Assembly (NCBI RefSeq): GCF_042242105.1
Contig: NC_092034.1
Span: forward strand, 17,848,644-17,912,643
Origin: Pempheris klunzingeri
Taxonomy: Eukaryota > Chordata > Actinopteri > Acropomatiformes > Pempheridae
Length of the DNA stretch: 64,000 bases
Reading direction: 5' to 3'
Shown: piece by piece, positions 22,601 to 32,832 of the stretch
Position numbering within the stretch: position 1 is the stretch's first letter
Layout: every line of letters starts with the position of its first letter
Translations under genes and position numbers: made by a program
The notes under the pieces: model-generated
Told to the model about the DNA's origin: nothing
The model's input: the letters and a program-made list of their open reading frames with translations, nothing else
Database searches by the model: none

Positions 22601-25489
22601 TTGAATAAATTCCATTTTAAGCTAAAGGACAGTGTTCCTAGGGATTGGACTCACTGATGGTATGTTCAGTGTGACTGTGTTTATATATTTGCAATAATTC
22701 AAATACTCTTTAGGATGACACCAAGCTGTGAAGCACTTACCCATGGGGGTGAGATGACACTCCTCATTCTGCTTGTGGATGACACTCAAGTAGCGATAGA
22801 TCCTCTCAAAGTCCACTATGCACTTGACGCCGCACTGCCTGGGATTGTCTTTAGTGGTGTTTTTGCTGGTGCGACCATTCGTGGCGTGAGTAGAGGAGCA
22901 GCTAGCAGTGACTGAACTGGAAGAGGCGACAGAGGGTGGTGCCGTATGGGGGCCTGGAGTTAGACTGGTGGCAGAGGAGGGCAGGTGCGTGCGAGGACTG
23001 GATGAAATGGACTTTGAAGTACAGGTGATGGGGTTGATGGTGGGATGTTGTTCTGGGAGCTGCTGGGCAGTCTCGATCACAGACCTAGAACCGGGTATGA
23101 CTAGTCTCACAACTGGGGTCGCAGTCTGTAAGGCAGGCTGAAAGAACGTAGAGGGTGCACCGAGTAACTTTGCTGCACCCTTCTGGCAGGACGTATCAGT
23201 AAACTGAGAGGCAGCGTTGGCAGCAGGTGAGGTTCCAGCTGTGGTAGAGGGCTGTGGCTGTTGGCTGTTTGGCACTCTAACCAGTTGGGGTGGTGGGAGG
23301 AGTGTTTTGGCTGGGCCCGTGGTTGGTGCTGAAGTCTTTGGTACCAGGAAAGAACGGGCCGTGTCGGTGCCAGGACGCACAGCTGAGGGGGAAAAAAATC
23401 TTTTATTGTTAAAGTTCAACGTGCTCTTTTTAATCACATGGTGAAAAGTGGAGAATCATCTGAGCGCGTAGGTTCATCCTTAGAACAGAACTCAGATTTG
23501 AAGTGAATGTATTCGTCCACCTGCATGCGCCGCCTATTCAACCACAGTCTCTCTCCAGGAAAACACTTTAACACCAGAAGTGCATCATTGGATATAAAGG
23601 ACTATATAAGAAGCCTTGATAGAGTGAACTGAAGGTACAAACTGAACATTAAACACTAGGATTACCTCGATGCCACATGGTTCTGCCAACCTATTCAAAA
23701 ATACTAGACATGAAACATACACATAATGAATAAAGATATTTCCTAAAAGCTTAACTGCAGTGTTGACTGTTGGATGATGGCAAGAGGAAAAGATCTAAGG
23801 AGCTCTGAAAAAGTGTTCATCAATCACAAAGACCACTCAACCGGCTAGTGTTTCAACAGGAGCACTGACCAAAGTGACAGATCTATAGGAGAGACGTCAG
23901 TTAATGGGTCATACTGATGACTGTGGCGCTCAGGCATTAGTGTGAAAAGTAGCAACTCTTACTCAAGTCACTGAGAAAATCCAGGATGTGATCAGACTGT
24001 CACATCAGGAACAGGTCATCAACAATTACATAGAGAGAGATATAGCAGTAGGGCTGTGGTGCATTACCCCTCATTACAAACGTGAATGTTCATTAGAGAG
24101 AGTGAACACACGAACACACCAGACCAGGAGACAAACTTCACAGACACAAACAGCGAAAAACCTAAAAGACAATGTAACACACTGCCAAAGACTGCAGATA
24201 CAGTTAACCATGCTTACAGCATTCAATTATTAAACATTTAGCACTTTTCAGGCATTTTAGTATCGAATGTGAACTGAAGATCTTTTTAAGGATCTGCCCT
24301 GATGTAGCCTGACGCCGGTCGCCTGCAGCAGAGATGAGCAGCGATCTACAGAGGTCTGCTCAGCTCACCTCTTTTGCATTTGTTTTCTTCAGCTTAATGA
24401 TTCATGTCTTTAGACAGAAGTCATTGTTGTACACTGAGTCAAAGAATAAAATACGCTACACAAACAAACACTGGTCCTGTGTAGCTGTGGGTCATACCTT
24501 GGACCGGCAAATGAGGCACTGGTCTCAGAGACACGGTGCGACCAACAGGCCTGTCTGTGCTTGGTCTGCAGACCTGGGGAGGGTCACAGTTCCTCAGGGT
24601 GCTCGGCTCTGTGGAGGACACCATCAGCATCTGAGAAACACAGGGAGAAGGAAGGAGACGAAAGAATCAAAGTGGTGCAAATGATTCCAGAAGTGAGCCG
24701 GTACAGTAGATCATATCCGTCTTCCTCGTCAAATCACTTTATCTAGGACCAGAAAGTGTGCAGATAAAAGATACTGGAACAAAAATCAGAAGAACAATCT
24801 ATCCCACCATCACTTGTCAGTGTCTGGCTTGCAGTACCTGGGAGAAAGCTGTGGAAATGGATTCCTCAAGGGTTCCAGCCACAGAAGCAGCCATGTGTGC
24901 CCACACCTCAACAGGCTTTCTTGCGTTCTCCTCCTCCCATTTTGTCCTCCTCAGCTTGAAGTTCGTCCATGACATCACTTTGTCCTTCAGAGATTCTACC
25001 ACGGTGTGGATCTGATGGAGAGGAGGGACAGCGCACACGTCGTGTATACATCCACAGATAAATAGAGCCCCCCAAAGTGGTGTATTCACTAAAATAAATG
25101 ATTACTACATTGATTCATTGGCAGCTGACCTAAACCACTTCCTCAAAACCATGAACTCTGCAGGTGTCCCTCCTGGAGTCCCTCTGGGTAAACTGCGGTT
25201 CATTTGTTTGGTAAAACTATGGACTGAACGAAATGAGATGATGAGCAGAACCCCCCCCCCCCAGTACCTCTGGAATGGACCGAGTAGACACGTATTTTCT
25301 CAGGAAAGCATAGTCGATGTCTCCGTGCCCCCCCGCGGTCCTGCTGAGCCTCTTCAGGGCGTCCCGGAGCTTCCTCCGCTCCGCTCGATGCCACCTCCAG
25401 GCCAGCTTACCGGGACTCGGTTTGGTCGCTGCCGGTTCGGGTTTCAGGTTGCGGTCTGGTTTAGTTCGCTTTCGAGGAGGCGGCTTCAT
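16323..25489 (-). CDS. snapc2: snRNA-activating protein complex subunit 2 (SNAPC2), six coding exons
   Basis: SNAPC2 is a subunit of SNAPc, the nuclear factor that binds the proximal sequence element of snRNA promoters for RNA polymerases II and III. The spliced frame is 1620 bases (539 aa): exons 25489-25268, 25011-24838, 24630-24498, 23382-22741, 21156-21068 and 16682-16323. All junctions are GT-AG with phases that fit (0, 0, 1, 1, 0). Recognisable SNAPC2 islands are the start MKPPPRKR, VEVWAHMAASVAGTLEESIS with AFSQ (residues 110-132), DFERIYRYLS (367-376), ESAIVLDLLMSLPEELPLLD (391-410) and PPLNPFMVPLKLLARR near the end. The 177-366 stretch is Ser/Thr/Pro-rich, with no recognised domain, and is longer than in the human protein (about 334 aa in total). 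Met 25489 is chosen because it gives the conserved MKPPP start. Confidence 0.96.
16683..21067 (-). other. snapc2 intron 5
   Basis: This 4.4 kb intron contains a 36-bp triple repeat at 20015-20125. The parts 16690-19980 and 20130-21060 hold scattered short frames, none with family resemblance. Some of 18000-19260 may be an old DNA-transposon remnant, but I could not find ends. Confidence 0.8.
20015..20125. repeat. 36-bp minisatellite, three copies
   Basis: GTTAGAGGTAATGAAGCCTG recurs at 20015, 20051 and 20087. The third copy carries a C-to-A change (GGACACC). Intronic. Confidence 0.95.
21068..21156 (-). CDS. snapc2: snapc2 exon 5, residues 391-420
   Basis: An 89-base exon with acceptor GTGTCCTCCAG and donor GAG|GTACATG. 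It encodes the most conserved SNAPC2 segment, ESAIVLDLLMSLPEELPLLD, followed by CNKLRKHLIE. Confidence 0.95.
21157..22740 (-). other. snapc2 intron 4
   Basis: A 1.6 kb intron. The 21220-21540 part is a copy of the common fish repeat also seen at 4415 and 29813. The rest is AT-rich and unidentified. Confidence 0.8.
21220..21540 (+). repeat. Teleost interspersed repeat fragment
   Basis: Order of landmarks: TTAAATGGACTGTACTTGTG, TAGCACCTTTCTGGTC, ACATCATTCACACACTGATG, and a closing GAAAGATCAACGGTTTGATT that resembles a tRNA-like box B. Confidence 0.6.
22741..23382 (-). CDS. snapc2: snapc2 exon 4, residues 177-390, Ser/Thr/Pro-rich
   Basis: Acceptor TTCCCCCTCAG, donor ATGG|GTAAGTG, phase 1 at both ends. 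It encodes a long linker without recognised folds, including STTAGTSPAANAAS and SVASSSSVTASCSS, and then the conserved CIVDFERIYRYLSVIHKQ. Confidence 0.95.
23383..24497 (-). other. snapc2 intron 3
   Basis: A 1.1 kb intron in which I see no repeat family or gene. Confidence 0.85.
24498..24630 (-). CDS. snapc2: snapc2 exon 3, residues 133-176 plus a split codon
   Basis: Acceptor TGTTTCTCAG before ATG CTG; donor CAAG|GTATGAC. It encodes MLMVSSTEPSTLRN and a Pro/Arg-rich tail. This lines up with the segment that follows AFSQ in mammalian SNAPC2. Confidence 0.92.
24838..25011 (-). CDS. snapc2: snapc2 exon 2, residues 75-132
   Basis: Acceptor CTCTCCATCAG, donor CAG|GTACTGC, exactly 58 codons. It encodes a helical segment (IHTVVESLKDKVM) and the conserved PVEVWAHMAASVAGTLEES. 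Confidence 0.95.
25268..25489 (-). CDS. snapc2: snapc2 exon 1, residues 1-74
   Basis: It starts MKPPPRKRTKPDRN, as in vertebrate SNAPC2. It carries a basic stretch (KLAWRWHRAERRKLRDALKR) and ends SIPE before GTACTG. The donor is followed by a long run of G on the minus strand (C on plus, about 25252-25262). Confidence 0.94.
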
Positions 25490-25800
25490 CTCGACTGACA
25501 CAGACCAAGCTGAGCTGAGCTGGCAAGAGATAGAAATAGTACGGCCTCTCCACTGCCAAAAGTGTGAACGGGTGAACCTCCACTAGCACCCTAGGAGGTA
25601 CTAGTCCACATGTAGCAGTCCAGCACACCGTCCAGACCTCCAACCAGACCAGCCTGGAGGACTAGTCCCTGTGGAGCAGCTCAGAGGAGTCACTTAGTTT
25701 TAGTCTCTGGATATAAACTTGACTTAAGGCTCCACCGACAGGCGGACTGATCCCGCTGCTGTAACAACAACACCACTTCCGACACAATACTTTCAGAATA
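25490..25800 (-). promoter_or_regulatory. snapc2 5' region with an ETS-type site
   Basis: This is the 300 bases upstream of the snapc2 start codon. CACTTCCG at 25774-25781 is CGGAAGTG on the gene strand, an ETS/GABP-type site common in TATA-less housekeeping promoters. No TATA box is evident. The TSS is not determined. Confidence 0.4.
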
Positions 25801-25983
25801 AAAGCACCATCCAGCTAACTTTAAGATTCACTTCCAAATTTTTACGGGGCTGAAATTTAAGAAACCTTGAGTTAATTTGGAAATTGAATTAATTGCTTTT
25901 TAAACTCAATAACTTTACACCCATTTGCATCCATCTGTTCACCAGTCTATGTTAGAAAAGGCTGTAAAAGTCTTTAATTGGGC

Positions 25984-26028
25984 TCCAAGTTAGTAACAGA
26001 CATTAAAGAGACATGAAGCATCAGGATG
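25984..26028 (-). repeat. Short piece of the LINE 3' UTR
   Basis: It is nearly identical to 14827-14867 (AGTTAGTAACAGACATTAAA, then GAGACATGAAGCATCAGGAT). It belongs to the same LINE family as 14150-15118. Confidence 0.8.
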
Positions 26029-26841
26029 TGCTCAAGTGTGTGTTCACTCCACACGAGTGTGTGCTTTGACTTTATCATTTACGATTTCTTTTCATTCATT
26101 TCAGGAAGCTGTTTATGCCTGCTTTTTATTCCAGGGTTCTATGTTTGCAAGGCACTTAAATGTTTAGAACCTCTTCAGTCTCCATGTGTCCTGTGAGTGG
26201 AATGTAAGTAGAACACTGGAGCAGATGAGCATGCTGAAAGTTTCTCTACTCCTTGGTGTCAGCATGAGTTGGGGATACGTCTGTCCTGAGCCTCTCAGGG
26301 TGTCACTTTCAATCCCCCAGTTCTCACAGTGCGGTTGCATGCTGTTTGCTTTCTCTGCTAAACGCAGTGATCGGCAACCATTTGTGAACTGAAAGCACAG
26401 CTCAACTTGCCTAACTTGTTGCATGCATGCACACTCCGGGTTGTTTTGTGCACCTCTTCTTCCTGCCTGCTACAGGTAGTTTTTAAAGACATCAAGTGAG
26501 ACGTCTATCAAGACTTGAACCCACTTTGTCACTTTAATTTGAAGGCCACTGGCCAAATTGCTTCCGGGTTGCAGAACATCCTCACAACTAGCGGGCAGGT
26601 ACTGTGTCCTCACTGGCTGTGCGCGCGTTCTGACAATCTCCATGTTGTGGCTGTGGACGATTTACGGGAAACGAAGCAGACAGGTGGATTCAGAGGAACA
26701 CACTACGCAGAACGCTATAGAGACTATCATCAATTTGGGGACCTATCGTCGCGTAACAACATTGTTGATGTAGTTTTTAGCAATACAAGAGCAAGCTGAA
26801 GGTGGAATATAAAACACACTGACTACATCATAAGTGTAAAC

Positions 26842-26923
26842 TGGCAGCGGTGGGATTCGAACCCACGCCCCCGAAGAGACTGGAGCCTTAATCCAGCGCC
26901 TTAGACCGCTCGGCCACGCTACC
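26842..26923 (-). tRNA. tRNA-Leu (anticodon AAG)
   Basis: An 82-base cytosolic tRNA on the minus strand. The acceptor stem GGTAGCG pairs with CGCTGCC, with A as discriminator. The A box is TGGCCGAGCGGTC. The anticodon arm CTGGA-TTAAGGC-TCCAG places AAG at 34-36. The long variable arm (TCTCTTCGGGGGC region) is of the class II type expected of Leu. The B box is GGTTCGAATCC. No intron and no encoded CCA. A T4 run about 25 bases downstream could end Pol III transcription. It appears intact and functional. Confidence 0.97.
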
Positions 26924-28369
26924 GTTATAATGAATGGGGAGTGAAAACAATTTTAGTAGAGATAGAGAGACAGACGCCTACATTAACAGTTGTTGATAAG
27001 TTCCAGCACTCAGCACAGTCTCCCCGTGAAACTGGTTTACTGACTTGAGCTCTCTGACGCCAGACATGTGAACACCCCAGGGGCTGTGTGTGCTCAGCCT
27101 GCAACCCCTGACATGGAGAGAACTCTGGGACAATAGGAAATGAACACAAATCAAAAACTGTAACTGGGAGTGTGATCCACAGTCTCCACACGTTTTATGA
27201 TATACACGTGTCTGTAATTTTGTGGTCATACTTTCAACTTGTGGTAAATACTGTGATCTGATGCATGTCTGACCATCCTGCCAGAGGGATCATTCCTCTG
27301 CTGGTCTTCCTGAGGTTTTTCCCTGGGTGGGGGGGGGTAGTTTCTCTTGATCTGAATTAAGGGTCTAAACACAGAAGGTGTTGTAAAGTGGACAGACAGT
27401 AAAGTTTGTGATCTATTAACCTCTCAAATGTTCCACATATAAAAGTCGGTTGGTCATTAAGTTTTCCAACCAGACTCAGTTCTGGATTTAATTCCATCAC
27501 AGTCACCTGAAGACTACGTCAGTGCATTACACACAGATTATACATGCACAGGTTCACATTCCACTGTTCAAGTCTTTGTTTAAACAATAGTCATGTGACG
27601 ATAGTATATTATGTTAGGCCCTGTTCAGACCTGGTTCTAACATACACCTCCACTTGCATCTCCAGTGACCACTTGTGATTGGATCTCACTTCCTTATGCA
27701 AATAAACATGTGCATCATTTGCACAAATAGAGTGTGACATTTTATTTAAAATACAGCGGGAGAACGGAGCTGCTGGGTTTCAGATCCATGGAAAATAGAA
27801 GTTTTCGTGCTGCTCCACCAGAAGCATCAGATTATTTTATAACATGACAAATATATATGGACTGTACTTATACTTGTATTTTGCTGTAATACTGGCGTAC
27901 CTCCCACTTAGGCAGAGGGTGTCAGTTGAGTAGGCGGCCCATCATATGGCCCAGGTCACATGTGGCCCAGACGTCTTCTGAATGTTTTCTGAGCGACTGG
28001 ATCTCTACGTGCCCTGTGTGTATTTACACCTGCACCTAGAGCTGTCCACTTGTCATCAGATCACAAAAGACGCATGCTAATGCCAGTTCTGATCATGATG
28101 ATCATGGTTTGGGTTTTACATAAGTACTTTCTTAAAGTTCAGGGACATGAACTTAAGCGTGCATCCTTCAGCCCTGTCCTAAGGCCTTCCCACGAGACGA
28201 GCACAGGCCAGCAGCATGGGCACTGGCATGTGCTTTTTCATGCAGGAAAATGAAATTAGCAGCTTTAGTGTTTGGGAACCCTATGCCGTTACACATTTAG
28301 CATCCTGCTTTCTTTGCAAACATGTGGACCTGAAAAGTCCTTTGGGATGATATACAGTACAGTGACCTG

Positions 28370-28470
28370 AGGCCCTAATGTTAGCTAACACTAGCTACAT
28401 AAACATGAACTGAAATTAGCTGCAGCCTTTGGCTACGGTTTGCAGAAGGGCCAAACTATTAGTAATATTT
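28370..28470 (+). repeat. Unclassified interspersed repeat, uninterrupted copy
   Basis: TGAACTGAAATTAGCTGCAG and CAGAAGGGCCAAA match the two halves that flank the SINE at 56532-56880 (TGAACTGGAATTAGCTG and CAGAAGGCTAAAG). It thus shows the unoccupied state of that insertion site. Confidence 0.65.
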
Positions 28471-28911
28471 AACAAAGCCACTCATACATACATACATTTG
28501 TTGTTCATGTACAACTTATTATATATATCTAACTAAAAAAAGCCACATTTGCCTCAATGTCCTCTCTTGAGATACGATAACCTTTTATCTGTTTTCTATC
28601 TGAACTTTCTTGGACACATCTACATGGTCTGTAAATGAAATATAAGAATACTGAACGCTGAAAAACACAAAGGATATTGTTGTTTGATGTTAAAACCAAT
28701 GGCTGTAACTTGCTTAGTAAGAAAACTTCCTGAGGTTCGGTTTGAGTTCTCAGTAAAGAGCACCAAAATAGCACTTGATGCTTCTTATTCTTATTGAAAT
28801 AATATTTTCCAAGCTGATAGGGTCATTCTTATGAAGTTGAATGAAAATTTACATTTTTGGATGAGGTCCAGAGGAACAAGTGTAAGTGTTTCAAATGGTA
28901 AAAGGTTTATA

Positions 28912-29807
28912 TGTTAAAGCGGAACGGAGGTTAGGTAGGTTAAGAGACTGGTACGTTTATTGACAACCGGGCAGGGGGAGGAAACTGGGGAAGGCAGGCT
29001 GGAGATGAGGGAACAGGGCCGGAGTGGAGACCAGGGGGAAGCAGGCTGGAGATGAGGGAACAGGGTTGGAATGGAGACCAGGGGGAAGCAGGCTGGAGAT
29101 GAGGGAACAGGGCCGGAGTGGAGACCAGGGGGAAGCAGGCTGGAGATGAGGGAACAGGGTTGGAATGGAGACCAGGGGGAAGCAGGCTGGAGATGAGGGA
29201 ACAGGGCCGGAGTGGAGACCAGGGGGAAGCAGGCTGGAGATGAGGGAACAGGGTTGGAATGGAGACCAGGGGGAAGCAGGCTGGAGATGAGGGAACAGGG
29301 TTGGAGTGGAGACCAGGGGGAAGCAGGCTGGAGATGAGGGAACAGGACCGGAGTGGAGACCAGAGGGGAAGCAGGCTGGAGATGAGGGAACAGGGTTGGA
29401 ATGGAGACCAGGGGGAAGCAGGCTGGAGATGAGGGAACAGGGCTGGAGTGGAGACCAGGGGGAAGCAGGCTGGAGATGAGGGAACAGGGCCGGAGTGGGA
29501 ACAAGGAACAAATACAAGCACTAGCAATAGGGAATCTGGTAGCAAGGAGCCTGAAGTAACCATAAGGAAACGGACAATCTGGCAGTGAGTGAATGAGTGA
29601 ACTGGGCTTATAAAGACAGGGGAGGAGGAGGTGGCTGGATTGCTGATTAGGAACAGGTGTGTGGGTAGATGACCGGGAGGGAGTAACCCTCCTGACTCCA
29701 CTCCGGCGACAGACGGGGGGAGACAAAACACACAAGAGGGAGAGACACAAAACACACAAGAGGGAGAGAGACAGGGGAAACAGGGAAGAGACAACAGGAT
29801 CATAACA
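28912..29807 (-). mobile_element. Solo LTR of a retrotransposon
   Basis: The 896-bp unit starts TGTTAAAGCGG and ends GGATCATAACA, so it has TG...CA ends on both strands. It is flanked by a perfect 5-bp duplication TTATA (28907-28911 and 29808-29812). Read on the minus strand it begins TGTTATGATCC, has a TATA box (TTTATAAGCCC, about 29603-29613) and an AATAAA signal near 28956, in the proper order for U3 and the 3' end. There is no internal coding region, so this is what is left after LTR-LTR recombination. The family is unknown. A 47-bp minisatellite fills its middle. Confidence 0.85.
28994..29498. repeat. 47-bp minisatellite inside the solo LTR, about 11 copies
   Basis: GCAGGCTGGAGATGAGGGAA recurs every 47 bases from 28994 to 29465, with one unit a base longer (near 29364). 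The first six units alternate between GGCCGGAGTGG and GGTTGGAATGG types, which implies duplication of 94-bp dimers. The period is not a multiple of three, and all three minus-strand frames stay open, giving spurious frames of 186-315 codons. Confidence 0.96.
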
Positions 29808-29812
29808 TTATA

Positions 29813-29880
29813 CTTGTATAGCACCTTTCTACTCACTTTGACTACTCTAAGTGCTTTGACTACTTTTTCATTCAATAATT
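29813..29880 (+). repeat. Fragment of the common fish repeat at the LTR edge
   Basis: TACTTGTATAGCACCTTTCT and ACTCTAAGTGCTTTGACTAC match the start of the 21220-21540 copy. The LTR appears to have inserted at its left end. Confidence 0.6.
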
Positions 29881-31412
29881 CAAACATTGTTCAAACAGGA
29901 GGAATCTAAGTTGGAGGAGACTGTTCTTTCGCACACACACTGAAGCTATTTTTGATATGTTCACCTATTTTTAGCACAATATTTGTGCCTTTATAATTAT
30001 ATTTGTAAATTCTATAATAAACTTAAACTTTAAACTTGTAGAATGCAATTTTACAGAAATGTCTATCATCAGTGCAGATCTGAATGCTTTACTGTTAAAC
30101 AGGCAGACTTGGTTGCCCCATACAGACTGCAGCCACAAAACAACTGTGGAGTTGAGTCTGTCCCTCCTCGACCATCCTTGACGTGGTGGGAGGAACACCG
30201 TTAAAGCTCCATGTACTCTTCAAGTCAGCTTGATGGTTGAGTCTGTTTCTCCTGCAGCTTGTTTCTGCAGTCACACTGTCATGCTGTTCTAGCTGTCACT
30301 AATGAGGCCTTACATCAAACTGGGGGAGTTGTCAGCAAATGTGGACTAGTCTTAAGACAGACAAGACACGATGGAAGACTGTGCCGTCCATAGATTTTAT
30401 AATGTAATGACAAAAGGCCATATTTGTGCAACCTACTCGGGCAGGTTACCAGATCAAAACGAAATGCTTAAATGCTTAAATGAGAATGAATTACTGAACC
30501 CGAGCAGTTAAAGGATCTGAGACAGCCTTCTGCCACCTGGTTTTTCATATTACAGATTTCACTGACTGAGAAAAGAACGGATTGTTTCACAAAGAGAGAG
30601 AGTGGACTAACTGCAGAAATGGTGCATACTTTCAGACAGTCTCTCCTTGGAGCCGTTCATGTTGTACGTCTGTGTACCACATCTCGAAAGTAACACTGAC
30701 TCTGTGAAGAAATATAAGAGAGCTTGAAAGTTTAAAGCCATACAGGAATGGGGGAAAGGGGAGGTTACACACTGCAAAAGGACAGAACATATGACAGAAT
30801 TACCTCCCTTCACATGACACCTCATGTTTGTCGACGAGCTTGCCAGCTCCACCTTTCTGAATATATTATTAGACATCATATGTTGAATATTCATATGTTC
30901 ATAAATAGGTTTGATCAGCTTGTGGTTTTTGTGTGCATGGGTATACACACACACACTGTCTGTCTAATGTGTGCACTTGTGTGTGTGTTTGGGTGCTCTG
31001 CAGTGGCTGCATGATGATGTTGGTGGATGAGTCACCCAGTCTTCACCACGTGACATCATGAATCACTGCACCTCTCCATATGGGCAGAGCTGCAACCATC
31101 AACCACTCCTCTCCTCTCTTACCTCATCCCTCATTCCCTCTTCCCTCCTTCCTCCCTGGCTCTGCCCAGCCCTGTGGTACTTTTTCCTCACCCTGTCATC
31201 ACGCTCTCTGTCTTCTCTGTTCCTCTGATTTTTCTCTGTGTTCTCCTTTATTTTTACCAGCAGCGTCTCATTTGACTCTGTTTCAGTGGAGCCTCAAACT
31301 AATCTCAATCTCGATATCTCAGCCTTTCCTCCAGTCATGCTTTGACTGTCTCATTCACTAATGCATGTCCCATTTCATTCTGTCTATCTTTTATCTCTGT
31401 GCATCTGTGCCA

Positions 31413-31437
31413 TACACACACACACACACACACACAC
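31413..31437. repeat. CA microsatellite
   Basis: About 12 CA steps. Confidence 0.95.
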
Positions 31438-31579
31438 CATCCAATCAATTTACAAATCCATTCATGCTGTGTGCTCTGAGGTTGAATTACTGAACATCAT
31501 ATGGCAGCCTCCGGAAGTCCTTGTCAGTAAGCATTAGAAGGCTCGCTCTGTCACTCCATCCATCTATTGTCTATATCTT

Positions 31580-31850
31580 ATCCTTCAGGAGCCAATTCCA
31601 GCCGACTTTGGGCCAGAGGTGGGGTACACCCTGGACTGGTCTCTAGTCAATGACAGGGCCAACACAGAGACAGACTCACACTCACAAGTCACCAATGAAC
31701 CTAACCTCTTTGGACTGTGGGAGGAAGCCAGAGTACCCGGAGAAAACCCACGCACGCATGGGGAGAACATGCAAACACTGTCGCCTTATTGTGAAGGCAG
31801 CGGTGCAACAGTGCTAACCACCGCACCACCGTGCCGCTGTTTCAATGTTT
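31580..31850 (-). repeat. Teleost tRNA-SINE-like repeat, minus orientation
   Basis: Read on the minus strand: GCGGCACGGTGGTGCGGTGG, TTCTCCCCATGCGTGCG, GGTACTCTGGCTTCCTCCCA, CCAGGGTGTACCCCACC. Same family as 52160-52400 and 56532-56880. Confidence 0.8.
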
Positions 31851-32344
31851 CTCAAACCTTGACAGAGACATCCATTTATTGTTACTAGTACTGCGTGGAT
31901 GTTAGCACATCCCTGCAGCCCACAATCAACACCTCCACCCTGGGCAGCAACAAGTTATCAAAGCAAGCCAAATCCTGCCTTCTGTTCCCTCCCACCTTTA
32001 AGTACAGTCCGTGCTGTAATCAGCCCAAGGGACTCCACAAGAAAACCTTGATTTGAGTCATTTATCATGATGTATTAATCAGGAGTACCATCATCATCAA
32101 ACGTTTGGTCATTTAAAGAAAACATTATATGTATGTATGTATGTGCACATACTGCACTCATCTGTGGATGAGTTGCAGCCAAAATCGGCGTTAGTTGCAC
32201 CTGAGCCAGTGCCAAGTGTGAGTACGAGCTCCCACGAGAGCTATGTAACGCTTTACTGCACTAAGTCACACCAACTATTTGGTCTAAAACATCGACATAT
32301 ACTGTTGGTTGGTGTACCATTAATGTGGTTCCTTTTATGCCAAT

Positions 32345-32545
32345 GAAGTCTTCCAGTCTCTGTAATAGGATGTGGTGGTCAATAGTACTGTATCAAATGC
32401 AGCACTCAGATCTAACAAGACTGCCAAGCCATAAGACTGAAAATCCTTAAATAGACTGTTGGAATTTAGAAAATTGCACAGCTGATTGGCTACTACTTTC
32501 TCAAGGATCTTTGTTAAATTCCATTCATATCCATTATACTTGAAA
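32345..32545 (-). pseudogene. LINE reverse transcriptase fragment with internal deletion
   Basis: The minus strand encodes KILEKVVANQLCNFLNSNSL, then FKDFQSYGLAVLLDLSAAFD and a degraded tail. The thumb-ward text LLDLSAAFDT is a typical LINE reverse transcriptase segment (first catalytic Asp region). About 40 residues that normally separate FQS from LDLSAAFDT are missing. It belongs to the same broad LINE group as 14150-15118. Confidence 0.7.
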
Positions 32546-32800
32546 GGAGGCAGAAATCTCAAAACCTGAACAAATACAACCAACCATGGCCATGTGTAGA
32601 ACTAAGTGAGAAAATATGTTTTCATAATTTTGTTAAACCAAACACACAAGTTAACATTTCTCACCAGCCAACATTTTGATGAATTCTCTCAAGAACTGTT
32701 GTTTTTAATGAGATTTTAATGAGATTTGTGCTTGATATCACACCCCTTATGTCCTATGTCAGTCTCAGTATCAAGTCTCAGTATCAAGTGCTTGAAAAAA

Positions 32801-32832
32801 TCCATCCATCCATCCATCCATCCATCCATCCA
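32801..32832. repeat. TCCA tetranucleotide microsatellite
   Basis: Eight TCCA steps. Confidence 0.95.

Noticed and set aside
22715-23444. Plus-strand frames at 22715, 22908 and 23217
   Set aside because: They are shadows of snapc2 exon 4, which has matched splice sites and conserved residues on the minus strand.
25118-25586. Plus-strand frames over snapc2 exon 1
   Set aside because: They are antisense to the conserved MKPPPRKR exon and lack any recognised product.
28914-29887. Long minus-strand open frames of 186 to 315 codons with a repeated PCSLISSLLPPGLHS motif
   Set aside because: They exist in all three frames because a 47-bp unit without stops is repeated. The region is the middle of a solo LTR and the unit length is not a multiple of three.
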